DNA from: Dyadobacter arcticus
GTDB lineage: Bacteria; Bacteroidota; Bacteroidia; Cytophagales; Spirosomataceae
Assembly: GCF_011762185.1 (NCBI RefSeq)
Contig: NZ_JAASQJ010000005.1
Span: 1-64,000 of the forward strand
DNA length: 64,000 bases
Direction: 5' to 3'
Shown: piece by piece, positions 54,186 through 62,619 of the stretch
How the letters are laid out: every line of letters begins with the position of its first letter
Position numbering within the stretch: position 1 is the first letter of the stretch
Notes under the pieces: model-generated
The model's database searches: none
What the model was told of the DNA's origin: nothing
The model's input: only the letters and a program-made list of their open reading frames with translations
Translations under genes and position numbers: made by a program

Positions 54186-55295
54186 ATGCTCCCGACTGAC
54201 ACCCGCCCCTTCTACGAACAACTTGCCTTCTCCCTTTTGTCAATAGGGTTATTAATGGTCGGCATTTATCTCGGGCAGGACATTGTTGTTCCACTCGCGC
54301 TGGCAGGACTTATTGCTGTTTTACTTCGCCCGGTGGAAGCCTGGCTGATGAGAATCGGGATTCCCAAAGTCATAGCAATCACGCTGGCTATTTTGTTTGC
54401 CATATTGATCGTATCAGCAGTGGGCATCCTATTGTCTATGCAGCTTGCGGATTTTTCGGATGAATGGCCGAAGCTTAAACGGAACATAGACGAATTTTAC
54501 CGCGACGCCAGAAGATGGATCCGGAGGGAATACAGCTTTACGTATCGTCAGCAGGCTGCCTATCTTAAAAATGCGCAGGATAAAACACTCGAAAATTTGC
54601 AAGGCGCGGAAACCCTTGGCGTCGTAGCTGGCCCGCTTGGAACGCTGATCCTGATCCCTATATATGCCTTTTTGTTGCTTTACTACCGCACCATGCTTTT
54701 GCATTTCATGGTCGTTTTGTTCGCTGAAAAGCATAAGGAGAAAATCCTTGAAGGGCTAGGAGAAATTAAAACCATTATCCAAGGCTATATGGTTGGCCTG
54801 CTCCTCGAAACCGCAGTTGTTGCTGTTTTAAATTCAGTAGGCTTGCTGCTTCTGAATGTTCAATATGCTGTGCTGCTTTCGATTATGGCCGCTATCCTCA
54901 ACCTCGTTCCCTACATTGGCGGATTGGTTGCCACCGCATTGGCGGTCATGGTAACATTCATTAGTCACCCTGAGATCGACACGATTCTTGGTGTTGTTGG
55001 GGTTTTTATCGCCGTTCAATTCATTGACAATAACCTGCTCATCCCTTTGATTGTCGGCTCGAAAGTCAGGATTAATTCTCTTGCGTCAATTGTAGGTGTT
55101 CTTGTCGGCGGGGCGTTGGCTGGTTTTTCAGGAATGTTCCTTTCCATTCCCGCCATTGCAATGATGAAGGTCGTATTTGACCGTGTCAATGGCTTGAAAC
55201 CCTGGGGCATCCTCCTCGGTGACCAAACGCCCGAGCACGCGAATAATAATTTATTCAGGTTGGTGAAAAGGAAGAAGAGCAGCGACGGGACGTAA
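54186..55295 (+). CDS. AI-2E family transporter (PerM/TqsA-like permease)
   Basis: A 369-aa inner-membrane protein with the AI-2E/UPF0118 topology: helices near 14-30, 33-47 and 62-85, a soluble segment (about 88-150, DEWPKLKRNIDEFYRDAR), then helices 150-175, 205-260 and 262-335. Family motifs include LILIPIYAFLLLYYR, LNLVPYIGGLVAT, FIDNNLLIPLIVG and GVLVGGALAGFSGMFLSIP. Although named for autoinducer-2 export, members also include Na+/H+ antiporters, so the substrate is open. It is monocistronic and shares a convergent hairpin with the UbiB-like gene. Confidence 0.9.
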   Translation: MLPTDTRPFYEQLAFSLLSIGLLMVGIYLGQDIVVPLALAGLIAVLLRPVEAWLMRIGIPKVIAITLAILFAILIVSAVGILLSMQLADFSDEWPKLKRNIDEFYRDARRWIRREYSFTYRQQAAYLKNAQDKTLENLQGAETLGVVAGPLGTLILIPIYAFLLLYYRTMLLHFMVVLFAEKHKEKILEGLGEIKTIIQGYMVGLLLETAVVAVLNSVGLLLLNVQYAVLLSIMAAILNLVPYIGGLVATALAVMVTFISHPEIDTILGVVGVFIAVQFIDNNLLIPLIVGSKVRINSLASIVGVLVGGALAGFSGMFLSIPAIAMMKVVFDRVNGLKPWGILLGDQTPEHANNNLFRLVKRKKSSDGT

Positions 55296-55322
55296 AAAAA
55301 GCAGACAATTAAATTGCCTGCT
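55294..55322 (-). terminator. Terminator of the TetR/UbiB-like operon
   Basis: Eleven-bp stem AGCAGACAATT (55300-55310) with AATTGCCTGCT (55312-55322), one mismatch and a very tight loop. A run of seven Ts follows on the minus strand (55300-55294). Confidence 0.65.
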
Positions 55323-55343
55323 CTTGAAATCTTCCTTGACTTA

Positions 55344-56645
55344 TTAAACTACAAATTGCTTCGTATCCACAACTGCCTTCAGATCGTGCAGCAGACTAAA
55401 TAACCCGAAAAAAGTCCGGTTAATGTAAATGAAATGTTTAGAACCGCGGTTCACATTCATTTTCTTTAATTCCTTATCATTCGCATACTTCTCACCCAGG
55501 GCAGCTAATTTTCCAAAAAAAGTTTCATCCGAAAAATCAAAACTCTCTGATTGAAACGGCTGCGTCAGAAGCGTCAATACCTCCTTGAAAAGATTGGAAA
55601 AGTAAATCGTTTCTTCCCTCGTATCTTTCCCGGACAGGATTTCAAGCTCAAATAATTTCTCCCGAAATATCGCAGGATTGTTGAGATTCTCCGGTTCGGC
55701 AAGCTCAAAATATGGATTGTAAAAAGTTTCCGGAATTTCCTTAACGCACCCAAAATCAATTGCAATCAGGTTATCATGATCATCGACCAGGAAATTGCCT
55801 GGATGCGGGTCGGCATGGACTTTCCTTAATTGGTGAACCTGAAACATATAAAAATCCCATAATGCCTGCCCGATCTTATTCGAGATATTCTGGTCGGGAT
55901 TGGTTTTACAGAATTCAGACAAATGCTTTCCGGTCATCCAATCCATAGTGATCACACGCTCGCTTGAATATTCAGGGTAATATTCCGGAAACCGCAAATT
56001 TGGTATGTGTGAACAAGCATTGGCAATTTCCGCGCTTTGTGCAATCTCCAATATGTAATTGGTTTCTTCGTTCAATTTTGTCTCAACCTCTTTGAAATAC
56101 TTCTCCGAATCTTTCGCCGGAATATTGAACATTCTCATGGCAATAGGCTTCACCATCGCAAGGTCCGACGAAATGCTTTCCGCCACGCCCGGATATTGAA
56201 TTTTCACCGCCAGGTCTCTTCCGCCCAAAGTAGCCTTATGCACCTGGCCAATACTGGCCGCATTGATTGCATTTGGATTGAAGGTATCAAAAAGGTCCAA
56301 GGGTGATTTACCAAAATACCTTTTGAAAGTCTTGATAACCAAAGGCGCAGAAAGTGGTGGTACTGAAAATTGTGATAAGGAAAATTTCTCAACATACTGC
56401 TGTGGAAGAAAATTTTTCTCCATACTCAGCATTTGAGCCACTTTCAAGGCGCTGCCTTTCAGGTTTTTCAGCCCATCATAAATATCTTCAGCATTGTTTG
56501 TATTCAGATTATCACGCGCTAAATCCGGATTGGTGATCTTCTCACCGTAATATTTTAAATAATTTCCTCCGATTTTTACGCCTGTCGTAAGTAACCTGGT
56601 TGCACGCTGTATTTTCGAAGTTGGTATGCTATCAATTGTCTCCAT
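55344..56645 (-). CDS. ABC1/UbiB (AarF) family atypical kinase
   Basis: A 433-aa protein of the ABC1/ADCK/UbiB kinase-like family. The family's signature N-terminal motif appears as LKGSALKVAQMLSME (KxGQ replaced by KVAQ). Ala-rich and catalytic blocks follow: NAASIGQVHKA, RDLAVKIQYPGV (ATP lysine), VHADPHPGNFLVD (catalytic loop) and IAIDFGCVKEIP (DFG). Relatives support ubiquinone biosynthesis or lipid handling through ATPase activity. No transmembrane anchor is obvious at the C-terminus. It is co-transcribed with a TetR-type regulator 2 nt upstream, which probably controls it. Confidence 0.9.
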   Translation of the reverse strand: METIDSIPTSKIQRATRLLTTGVKIGGNYLKYYGEKITNPDLARDNLNTNNAEDIYDGLKNLKGSALKVAQMLSMEKNFLPQQYVEKFSLSQFSVPPLSAPLVIKTFKRYFGKSPLDLFDTFNPNAINAASIGQVHKATLGGRDLAVKIQYPGVAESISSDLAMVKPIAMRMFNIPAKDSEKYFKEVETKLNEETNYILEIAQSAEIANACSHIPNLRFPEYYPEYSSERVITMDWMTGKHLSEFCKTNPDQNISNKIGQALWDFYMFQVHQLRKVHADPHPGNFLVDDHDNLIAIDFGCVKEIPETFYNPYFELAEPENLNNPAIFREKLFELEILSGKDTREETIYFSNLFKEVLTLLTQPFQSESFDFSDETFFGKLAALGEKYANDKELKKMNVNRGSKHFIYINRTFFGLFSLLHDLKAVVDTKQFVV

Positions 56646-56647
56646 TC

Positions 56648-57322
56648 CTACCGCATCTTTTCTTTAATAATAAATTTTCCAAAGTCGATCACGCTTTCCA
56701 AAGGTGTGATATCAATCAGATCAAATGTTGCCCTGATTGACTTTTCAATAAATAAATCTGTTTTTTCAAAGCCAAGGGACTCGTCATCCAGGTAAAATCT
56801 CAATGTTACCAGCAACTGAATCCACGCGCCTTCCTCCAGAGCATCCTGTTGCGCTTTATGGATGCGTTCGCTTTTCACTTTTAGATAACCAGCGCTGATA
56901 TCAGCAATGAATGCTTTGAAATGAGTCCTGAATTCTTTCAATTTTACAAGGCCATTCAAACGGTTTTTGCTATCCGTTAAAGCAAAGACCACATAACTTC
57001 TGTTGGCGGTCAAAATCTCAAAATAAGTATAGTAATACGTTAGCAGTTTGTCGCGAAATCCCAGCGTAAGCACATCCCCACTCTGATTGATCAGGCTAAC
57101 CGCAAGATTGTGGAAGGTGACAAAAACACTTTTTTCGAGAGAATCAATAGACGAAAAGTGCTTGTAAAAGTCCTTTTCAACAAAGCCATTTTGTTTACAA
57201 AATAGGTAAACCGACTCGGGCTTCTTGTTGTTTTCCAGGCAGTATTGCATGAATAACTCGGTGATTCTATCGGCAGTAAGTTCCTGCGCAGCTGCCGGAA
57301 GCTCTTTTAATTTTGTTGCCAT
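56648..57322 (-). CDS. TetR-like transcriptional regulator
   Basis: A 224-aa helical protein. The N-terminal region ADRITELFMQYCLENNKKPESVYLFCKQNGFVEKDFYKHFSS fits a TetR helix-turn-helix: the FYKHFSS end is typical, while the earlier recognition part (NGFVEKD) is divergent. The rest is an all-helical ligand or dimerisation domain (residues about 65-224). It lies 2 nt upstream of the UbiB-like kinase gene, an arrangement that recurs in Bacteroidota (from general knowledge). Likely autoregulatory; no operator was identified. Confidence 0.8.
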   Translation of the reverse strand: MATKLKELPAAAQELTADRITELFMQYCLENNKKPESVYLFCKQNGFVEKDFYKHFSSIDSLEKSVFVTFHNLAVSLINQSGDVLTLGFRDKLLTYYYTYFEILTANRSYVVFALTDSKNRLNGLVKLKEFRTHFKAFIADISAGYLKVKSERIHKAQQDALEEGAWIQLLVTLRFYLDDESLGFEKTDLFIEKSIRATFDLIDITPLESVIDFGKFIIKEKMR

Positions 57323-57414
57323 TATCTGTTTTGGATTAAATGAAGTGGTGACTTGTATTCAAATGAACGGCACAAAATACCTCCTCGTGCCTTGAACACA
57401 CCTGTTTAGACAAC

Positions 57415-57456
57415 AAAATAAATGCCCTTAAACATTCATTTAAGGGCATTTATTTT
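57415..57456. terminator. Terminator downstream of the FAD oxidase gene
   Basis: A perfect 18-bp stem (57415-57432 with 57439-57456) with a 6-nt CATTCA loop; the outer stem is A/T-rich so either strand ends in a U-tract. It separates the FAD oxidase gene from the TetR/UbiB operon. Confidence 0.8.
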
Positions 57457-57482
57457 AATAAAAGTATCGGTATTTCCTATGA

Positions 57483-58895
57483 TCAGCTTTTGAAGACATT
57501 GAGGTTTAAAAAGTCATTGCGAAATTTCCCTTTCGGATCGTATTCCATCGCTAGCGCCCGGAATTCCGCCATTTTATCGTAACGTTTTTCAAGAATTTCA
57601 GGGGATATCGTAAATAATTTGCCCCAATGCGGCCTGATATTATAAACAGAAAGCTCCTTTTCAATGATTGGAAGCAATTTGCTCACTGCCGGCCAATCCT
57701 GTTTCCAAGTAAAGTGAATGGCAACGGAGTCCTGTTTGTAAGCTGGACTCATCCACAAATCGTCCGCAGCAATGGTCCGTATTTCGGAAGTGAATAAGTA
57801 AGGTGTGATCTGGCTGCCCAATCTCGAAACTGCCATGATGGCGTCCACTGCGTGTTGTCGCGGGACAAAATATTCCGTCTGCAATTCCTTTCCACTGCTG
57901 GGCGTAAAACCCATCTTGAAATGTGGCATACGCTCATACCACGGACCAGCAACCCCCATTTGTTCCGTGCAATTTTCCGCGGATAACTCGGGGATCGGAT
58001 GCAGATTTTTAGTAGCCAGTTTTCCACCGAAAAATTCGTTGTCAGGTTGCGTTTTTGTTGATTTAGACTTGTCCATTTTATATTTTACCCAAACCTCAGT
58101 AATGTCCTTGCTGGCCCAATTGGTAAATAAACTGACGCTGTATCCGCTGCCCTCTATTTTGTCGAAATTGTCTTTAAGTTGGTCCAATGGCACATTTTCA
58201 TACACATACTGTCCCATTAAAAAAGTAGGCTCCATTTTGAGAGTTACCTTCGTCACCACGCCCAATGCACCCAGGTTTACCACCGCTGCATTAAACTTTT
58301 CACCATACTTATCCTTACTTAATTGTAAAACATCGCCCTTCGCCGATACCATTTCCATTGCAGTAACCGCGGTTGCTAAATTTCCATTTTTTTCACCCGA
58401 ACCGTGCGTCGCAGTTGCGCAGGCGCCAGCCACAGAAATGTGAGGCAAAGACGCCAGATTGTGAAGTGCGAAGCCTTTTTTATGCAAAAAAGGGCTGAGT
58501 GCCCCATATTTTAAACCAGAATTAACAGTAACTGTTTTGTTTTTTTCATCTAAAACAATTTGCTCCTCCGCCCCTACCAGCGATATAAATTGATCCCGCG
58601 TATCCGCAATGTTATTGAAACAATGCCGCGTACCAAGCACTTTAACCTTACCATATTTTTTTACAGCTTCCTGAACCTGAGAAAGTGTTTTAGCCTGATC
58701 GAGCTTTTCTGTGCTGTATTCCAGGTTACCTGCCCAATTTTTTAACTTATCCACAGTTGATGAATCAGCTGCGACCTGACCGTCTGAGGCCCAACCGGGT
58801 GCGGCCCAACCGGGTGCGGCCCAACCATCTAATGGTGAAAATAATGGAGCTGTCATTAAAGCTGATGATAGTTTAATAAAGGTGCGCTTTTTCAT
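57483..58895 (-). CDS. Exported FAD-linked oxidase (alditol oxidase/aldonolactone oxidase type)
   Basis: A 470-aa flavoprotein of the vanillyl-alcohol oxidase fold. The leader MKKRTFIKLSSALMTAPLF is Tat-like (KR in place of RR). The FAD domain shows KVKVLGTRHCFNNIADT, ALHNLASLPHISVAGACATATHGSG (flavin-binding) and VNLGALGVVTKVTL. The C-terminal ALO-type domain ends EYDPKGKFRNDFLNLNVF. Closest in type to alditol oxidase or D-arabinono-1,4-lactone oxidase, which oxidise sugar alcohols or lactones and make H2O2. ATG 58895 is preferred over a TTG at 58916. A 15-bp tandem repeat sits at the leader/mature junction. It lies 63 nt downstream of a MocR-type regulator. Confidence 0.88.
   Translation of the reverse strand: MKKRTFIKLSSALMTAPLFSPLDGWAAPGWAAPGWASDGQVAADSSTVDKLKNWAGNLEYSTEKLDQAKTLSQVQEAVKKYGKVKVLGTRHCFNNIADTRDQFISLVGAEEQIVLDEKNKTVTVNSGLKYGALSPFLHKKGFALHNLASLPHISVAGACATATHGSGEKNGNLATAVTAMEMVSAKGDVLQLSKDKYGEKFNAAVVNLGALGVVTKVTLKMEPTFLMGQYVYENVPLDQLKDNFDKIEGSGYSVSLFTNWASKDITEVWVKYKMDKSKSTKTQPDNEFFGGKLATKNLHPIPELSAENCTEQMGVAGPWYERMPHFKMGFTPSSGKELQTEYFVPRQHAVDAIMAVSRLGSQITPYLFTSEIRTIAADDLWMSPAYKQDSVAIHFTWKQDWPAVSKLLPIIEKELSVYNIRPHWGKLFTISPEILEKRYDKMAEFRALAMEYDPKGKFRNDFLNLNVFKS
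58786..58830 (-). repeat. Three 15-bp tandem units in the FAD oxidase leader
   Basis: Units at 58786-58800, 58801-58815 and 58816-58830 share the core GGCCCAACC; the first two are nearly identical (GAGGCCCAACCGGGT, GCGGCCCAACCGGGT). They code GWAAPGWAAPGWAS, just after the export leader, so copy number changes keep the frame. Confidence 0.85.
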
Positions 58896-58958
58896 TGGAT
58901 ATGGATTTTCCCTCAAATTAATTGAATATTTGATGATTTCAACCTTCCAATTCTGATG

Positions 58959-60446
58959 TTAAACATTCTTTTCGAGGACATTTTTTAAAACATGGATGGA
59001 CTCTTCGAGCTCATTTTCATCCATACTTCCAAAACCCAGGCGCATTGCACTTAAATTTTCCGTCTGAAATAAAAGCGTTTGTGGCAGGTGAAGATTTTGC
59101 TTCAGACATGCTTTGCTAATCCGCATTAGGTTGATATCCTTCCGCCATTCCGTCCAAATGGCCAATCCTCCTGGTGGAGTTTTGAATGTTAGGAAATTAC
59201 TCAAATGATTTTCAAGCAGTTCGCCGAACAAATCTCTCCGATGATGATAAACCTTTTGCGCCTTTTTGATGTGCCTTTGAATTTCTCCCTCGTCCAGCAG
59301 TTCCCCTAACGCCTGTTCCATCATTAAGTCGCCCTGTCTGTCGATAATGCGTCGGAGCTTACCCAATTCCAAAATCAGGTTTTCGGGTGCAACAATATAA
59401 CCTGCCCTCAACCCTGGTGCCATTGCCTTGCAAAAAGATCCAACATAAACGACCATTCCAGCACCATCCGCACTTGCAAGTGGGAGAACCGGACTGCTAT
59501 TGTAGTGAAAATCATAATCATGGTCATCTTCCAGAATGATAAACCGGTATTGGATCGACAGATTGAGCAATTCCACCCGACGCTCGGCACTCAATGTTAC
59601 CGTGGTTGGATAATGATGGTGAGGCGTAATGTACAACATCCGTATGCGTGTGGTTTCGCAAAGTTTCCGGACCGCTTCCACCGAAATTCCCTGATCGTCC
59701 ACAGGCACCGAGGCGATTTGAGCCCCAGCTTGTTGAAAAATCATATTGGCAACATAATAGCTCAGATTACCAACCACCACGTGATCGCCCTTTTTGATCA
59801 GGAGCATTGAAGCCAGATAAATGCCCATCTGAATGCCGCGCGTGGTGATAATGTTGTTGCTTCCAATGTGCAGCCCCCGCGTATTGTTTAGATAATCCGC
59901 AAGCTTCCCTCTAAAATAAATGTTGCCTTCTACATGAGAATAACTTAGATATTTTCTATTGTTTTTCCTTTTTAGTACACTCGAATATGCCTTTGCGAGC
60001 CTTTCCATGGGCGCAAGGCGCACGTCGGGCAGACCATCTGTAAATTCAAGCTCTACTTTCGAAAGTGACACGGGGCGATCCAGCAGCATACTTCGTTCAA
60101 AGGAATAACCGGCTTGTTTGGGATAGCTTACCAGATTTTTTGTATCAAAAGGAAGTGTCACCAAATCACCAACCTGGATTCTTTTGGCTACAAATGTTCC
60201 GCTGTTAGGCAATATTTCTATCCATCCTTGCGCATCCAGTTCATTATAAGCAGCGACAACTGTTTTTCGATGGACACCTAGCATTTCCGCCAATGGTCTT
60301 GTTCCGGGCAGTTTGACGCCCGATACCAGCACCCCGCGCTGAATCGCATTGATCATTTGGTGGGCAATCTGCAGGTAAACCGCCGTTCCGGAGAGCCGGT
60401 CGAGCAGGATTACATTTTTAAAAGGAATTTCAGCCGGACTATTCAT
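58959..60446 (-). CDS. MocR/PdxR-type regulator (GntR HTH fused to PLP aminotransferase fold)
   Basis: A 495-aa chimeric regulator. The N-terminal winged helix of the GntR family (about 15-85) shows YLQIAHQMINAIQRGVL, TRPLAEMLGVHRKTVVAAY and WIEILPNSGTFVA. The rest is a fold type I aminotransferase-like domain with the PLP lysine in GSFCKAMAPGLRAGY and the Asp of ILEDDHDYDF. Such proteins bind PLP and control vitamin B6 or amine metabolism genes rather than catalyse transamination. It is divergent from a BtuB-like receptor gene and upstream of the FAD oxidase, either of which may be its target (inference). Confidence 0.92.
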   Translation of the reverse strand: MNSPAEIPFKNVILLDRLSGTAVYLQIAHQMINAIQRGVLVSGVKLPGTRPLAEMLGVHRKTVVAAYNELDAQGWIEILPNSGTFVAKRIQVGDLVTLPFDTKNLVSYPKQAGYSFERSMLLDRPVSLSKVELEFTDGLPDVRLAPMERLAKAYSSVLKRKNNRKYLSYSHVEGNIYFRGKLADYLNNTRGLHIGSNNIITTRGIQMGIYLASMLLIKKGDHVVVGNLSYYVANMIFQQAGAQIASVPVDDQGISVEAVRKLCETTRIRMLYITPHHHYPTTVTLSAERRVELLNLSIQYRFIILEDDHDYDFHYNSSPVLPLASADGAGMVVYVGSFCKAMAPGLRAGYIVAPENLILELGKLRRIIDRQGDLMMEQALGELLDEGEIQRHIKKAQKVYHHRRDLFGELLENHLSNFLTFKTPPGGLAIWTEWRKDINLMRISKACLKQNLHLPQTLLFQTENLSAMRLGFGSMDENELEESIHVLKNVLEKNV

Positions 60447-60585
60447 TAGATTAAAACCGGGTCATATGAACGGGCCGGCAAGGTATTATCTTTACGGAAG
60501 AATTTAGCTTTTAGCTATTAGCTTTTTGGCAGCTACTTTTCGGACACCAATATTTTTATTATTTTGATAATCAATTAGATATCTT

Positions 60586-62565
60586 ATGAAGAGATATTAC
60601 TTTTTACTTTCATTTTTCTGTCTATCTCATTACGTTTCTGCTCAGGAAATTTCATTGGATCCGGTGACAGTCACTTCTTCGCTAATTGAAAAAAGGGCTT
60701 CGCAGACGGGGCGGAACATTGCGGTGATTAACGGAGCGTATTTTCAGAATTTGCCTGTTCACAGCATTGACGACCTTTTGAGATATGTTCCGGGGGTTGA
60801 AATTCAGGCGCGTGGGCCAATGGGTTCGCAGAGTGACATTGTTTTGCGGGGGGGCACTTTTCAGCAGGTACTGGTAATCCTGGACGGTTTGCGTTTAAAT
60901 GATCCGAATACTGGCCATTTCAACAGTTATATCCCCATTTCACCCTCAGAGATCGAACGAATTGAAGTTTTGAAGGGAGCGTCTTCGGCTGTTTATGGGT
61001 CCGACGCAGTGGGCGGGGTAATCCATGTGATTTCAAAAACGTTTGCCGCAAAATCGTTTGCCGCCAAGACATTTGCCAAGACACAATTATCTGGCGATCA
61101 GGAGAATAATTTACCGGCTAAAACGAACATCAATGCAATGATAGCCGCCGGAGAATATGGCTTGAAAAATGCGAATGTGGGCGGTTTTTATCAAAAAAAT
61201 AAATTTGCCATTTCAGGCGGCTTGCTCTCTAATAATGCTACCGGCGTTCAGCAACGCGGTATCAAAGGTTTTTTTCACAATAATACGGCCTCACTTTCCC
61301 TTCATTATGATCTTTCGCCGAACTGGAATGTTGCTATCAGAAGCGCTTACGATCACCGTGACTTTGCGGCACAAAATTTTTACACCGTCTTAAGGTCAGA
61401 TACCGCTAGCGAAAAGGTAAAGACTTCATGGAATCAATTGAGGATTGGTTACAAAAAGAATAATACTTCATTTTCTCTCGACGGCGGCTACAAAGCCGTC
61501 CATGACCAATATGCTTTCAACCCACATGCGATTGCAAACAGTAGCAAATCGAAACTTTGGCAAGGACTTGCCGTTTTACAGCAAACATTAAGTCCGAAAT
61601 CCAGCCTGATTGCCGGTATCAATTATCAAAACCGGAAAATTGCATCCAATGATCGGGGCGATCATGCTTTGAGCCAGCTCGCACCATTTGTATCTATTGT
61701 GCAGGTTTTTGGAGAGAATTTCACGATAACACCTTCTGTTAGATTGGATTGGCGGGAAAACATAGGTTCCGAACTTGTCCCGCAGATCAATCTATCTTAC
61801 AAAAAGAACAGCTGGCAGATACGGGGAAGCGCAGGAAAGACAATACGCGACGCCGACTTCACCGAGCGGTTCAACAATTATAACAGAACATTAGTAACGG
61901 GCGGAAATGTTGGCAATCCCAATCTAAAAGCGGAACGTTCATTCAGTTATGAGGCAGGTGCCGACTGGTTTTTGACCAAAAGCAATACATCACAGTTTAA
62001 GGTATCGGGCACTTTCTTCCAGAGGCTTCAAAATGATCTGATAGACTATGTGACAACGCCTTACGCGCAAATGCCTCGCAAAGATAATCTTTCCAAAACA
62101 GGCACTTTTGGTCTGGCTTTGAATATTGCCGAAGTAAACACGACTGGATTTGAACTTGACATTCAATCGGTTAAGGCCCTCACCGCCAATCAAAAACTGA
62201 TTTTTAATGCAGGCTTCACCTGGCTCGACAGCAAGAATAACAGCCAGGTAACTTCATTTTATGTATCCTCTCATGCCAAATTCCTGACCAATTTTTCAGC
62301 GATTTATCAGATTTCAGGATTCTCGCTCAGCCTGAACGGATTATATAAAAAACGCGCAACCCGGGAAGCCAGCGCCATCGAAGCAACCATTTCCAAAAAC
62401 TACTTTATCTTGAATGCAAAAGCTGAATATGCGTTCCTCAACCGCACATTAGCGATTTTCGTACAGGCAGACAATGCATTCGATGTGCAATACAGTGACT
62501 TGCTGGGATCAAAAATGCCTGGGAAATGGCTGATGGCCGGGATTCGGTACAATCTTGTGAAGTGA
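60586..62565 (+). CDS. TonB-dependent receptor (BtuB-like)
   Basis: A 659-aa outer-membrane receptor without the CarboxypepD_reg domain. Signal peptide (1-20, ending YVSAQ), TonB-box-like DPVTVTSS, plug (about 35-155: IDDLLRYVPGVEIQARGP, SDIVLRGGTFQQVLVILDG, IERIEVLKGASSAVYGSDA) and a 22-strand-type barrel ending WLMAGIRYNL. Length and plug resemble BtuB-type cobalamin or small siderophore receptors, but no cobalamin riboswitch was found in the 139-bp upstream gap. A 5-residue repeat (KTFAA) lies in the first barrel loop. It is divergent from the MocR gene. Confidence 0.9.
   Translation: MKRYYFLLSFFCLSHYVSAQEISLDPVTVTSSLIEKRASQTGRNIAVINGAYFQNLPVHSIDDLLRYVPGVEIQARGPMGSQSDIVLRGGTFQQVLVILDGLRLNDPNTGHFNSYIPISPSEIERIEVLKGASSAVYGSDAVGGVIHVISKTFAAKSFAAKTFAKTQLSGDQENNLPAKTNINAMIAAGEYGLKNANVGGFYQKNKFAISGGLLSNNATGVQQRGIKGFFHNNTASLSLHYDLSPNWNVAIRSAYDHRDFAAQNFYTVLRSDTASEKVKTSWNQLRIGYKKNNTSFSLDGGYKAVHDQYAFNPHAIANSSKSKLWQGLAVLQQTLSPKSSLIAGINYQNRKIASNDRGDHALSQLAPFVSIVQVFGENFTITPSVRLDWRENIGSELVPQINLSYKKNSWQIRGSAGKTIRDADFTERFNNYNRTLVTGGNVGNPNLKAERSFSYEAGADWFLTKSNTSQFKVSGTFFQRLQNDLIDYVTTPYAQMPRKDNLSKTGTFGLALNIAEVNTTGFELDIQSVKALTANQKLIFNAGFTWLDSKNNSQVTSFYVSSHAKFLTNFSAIYQISGFSLSLNGLYKKRATREASAIEATISKNYFILNAKAEYAFLNRTLAIFVQADNAFDVQYSDLLGSKMPGKWLMAGIRYNLVK
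61036..61083 (+). repeat. 15-bp tandem repeat coding KTFAA units in the receptor gene
   Basis: In-frame units AAAACGTTTGCCGCA (61036-61050), AAATCGTTTGCCGCC (61051-61065) and AAGACATTTGCC (61066-61077) code KTFAA-KSFAA-KTFA-KT. They lie right after the plug (VIHVISKTF), so they probably extend the first periplasmic turn or strand. Confidence 0.75.
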
Positions 62566-62595
62566 AATTGAATCGTTATTTTCAGAGACTTCGTA

Positions 62596-62603
62596 TATTT
62601 TTG
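62596..62603 (+). promoter_or_regulatory. Candidate -7 box of the alpha/beta hydrolase gene
   Basis: TATTTTTG, an exact TAnnTTTG match just upstream of the start at 62620, with TTG 25 nt further upstream (62568-62570), rather long spacing. The message would be nearly leaderless. Confidence 0.35.
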
Positions 62604-62619
62604 AAAGCGATAGTTTCTT

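Noticed and set aside
54186-55295. Evidence for autoinducer-2 signalling
   Set aside because: The AI-2E family name does not establish AI-2 transport, and no luxS or lsr genes are in the window.
57805-58443. 212-codon open frame on the plus strand
   Set aside because: It lies wholly antisense to the FAD oxidase, whose family motifs are unambiguous.
60508-60537. Short imprecise repetition of TTTAGC-like units
   Set aside because: Too short and degenerate to call a repeat element; slippage or chance is enough.
60447-60585. Cobalamin riboswitch upstream of the BtuB-like receptor
   Set aside because: The gap is only 139 bp and contains no B12-box-like sequence; it is mostly AT-rich with a simple TAGC/TTAGC-type repetition (about 60508-60537).
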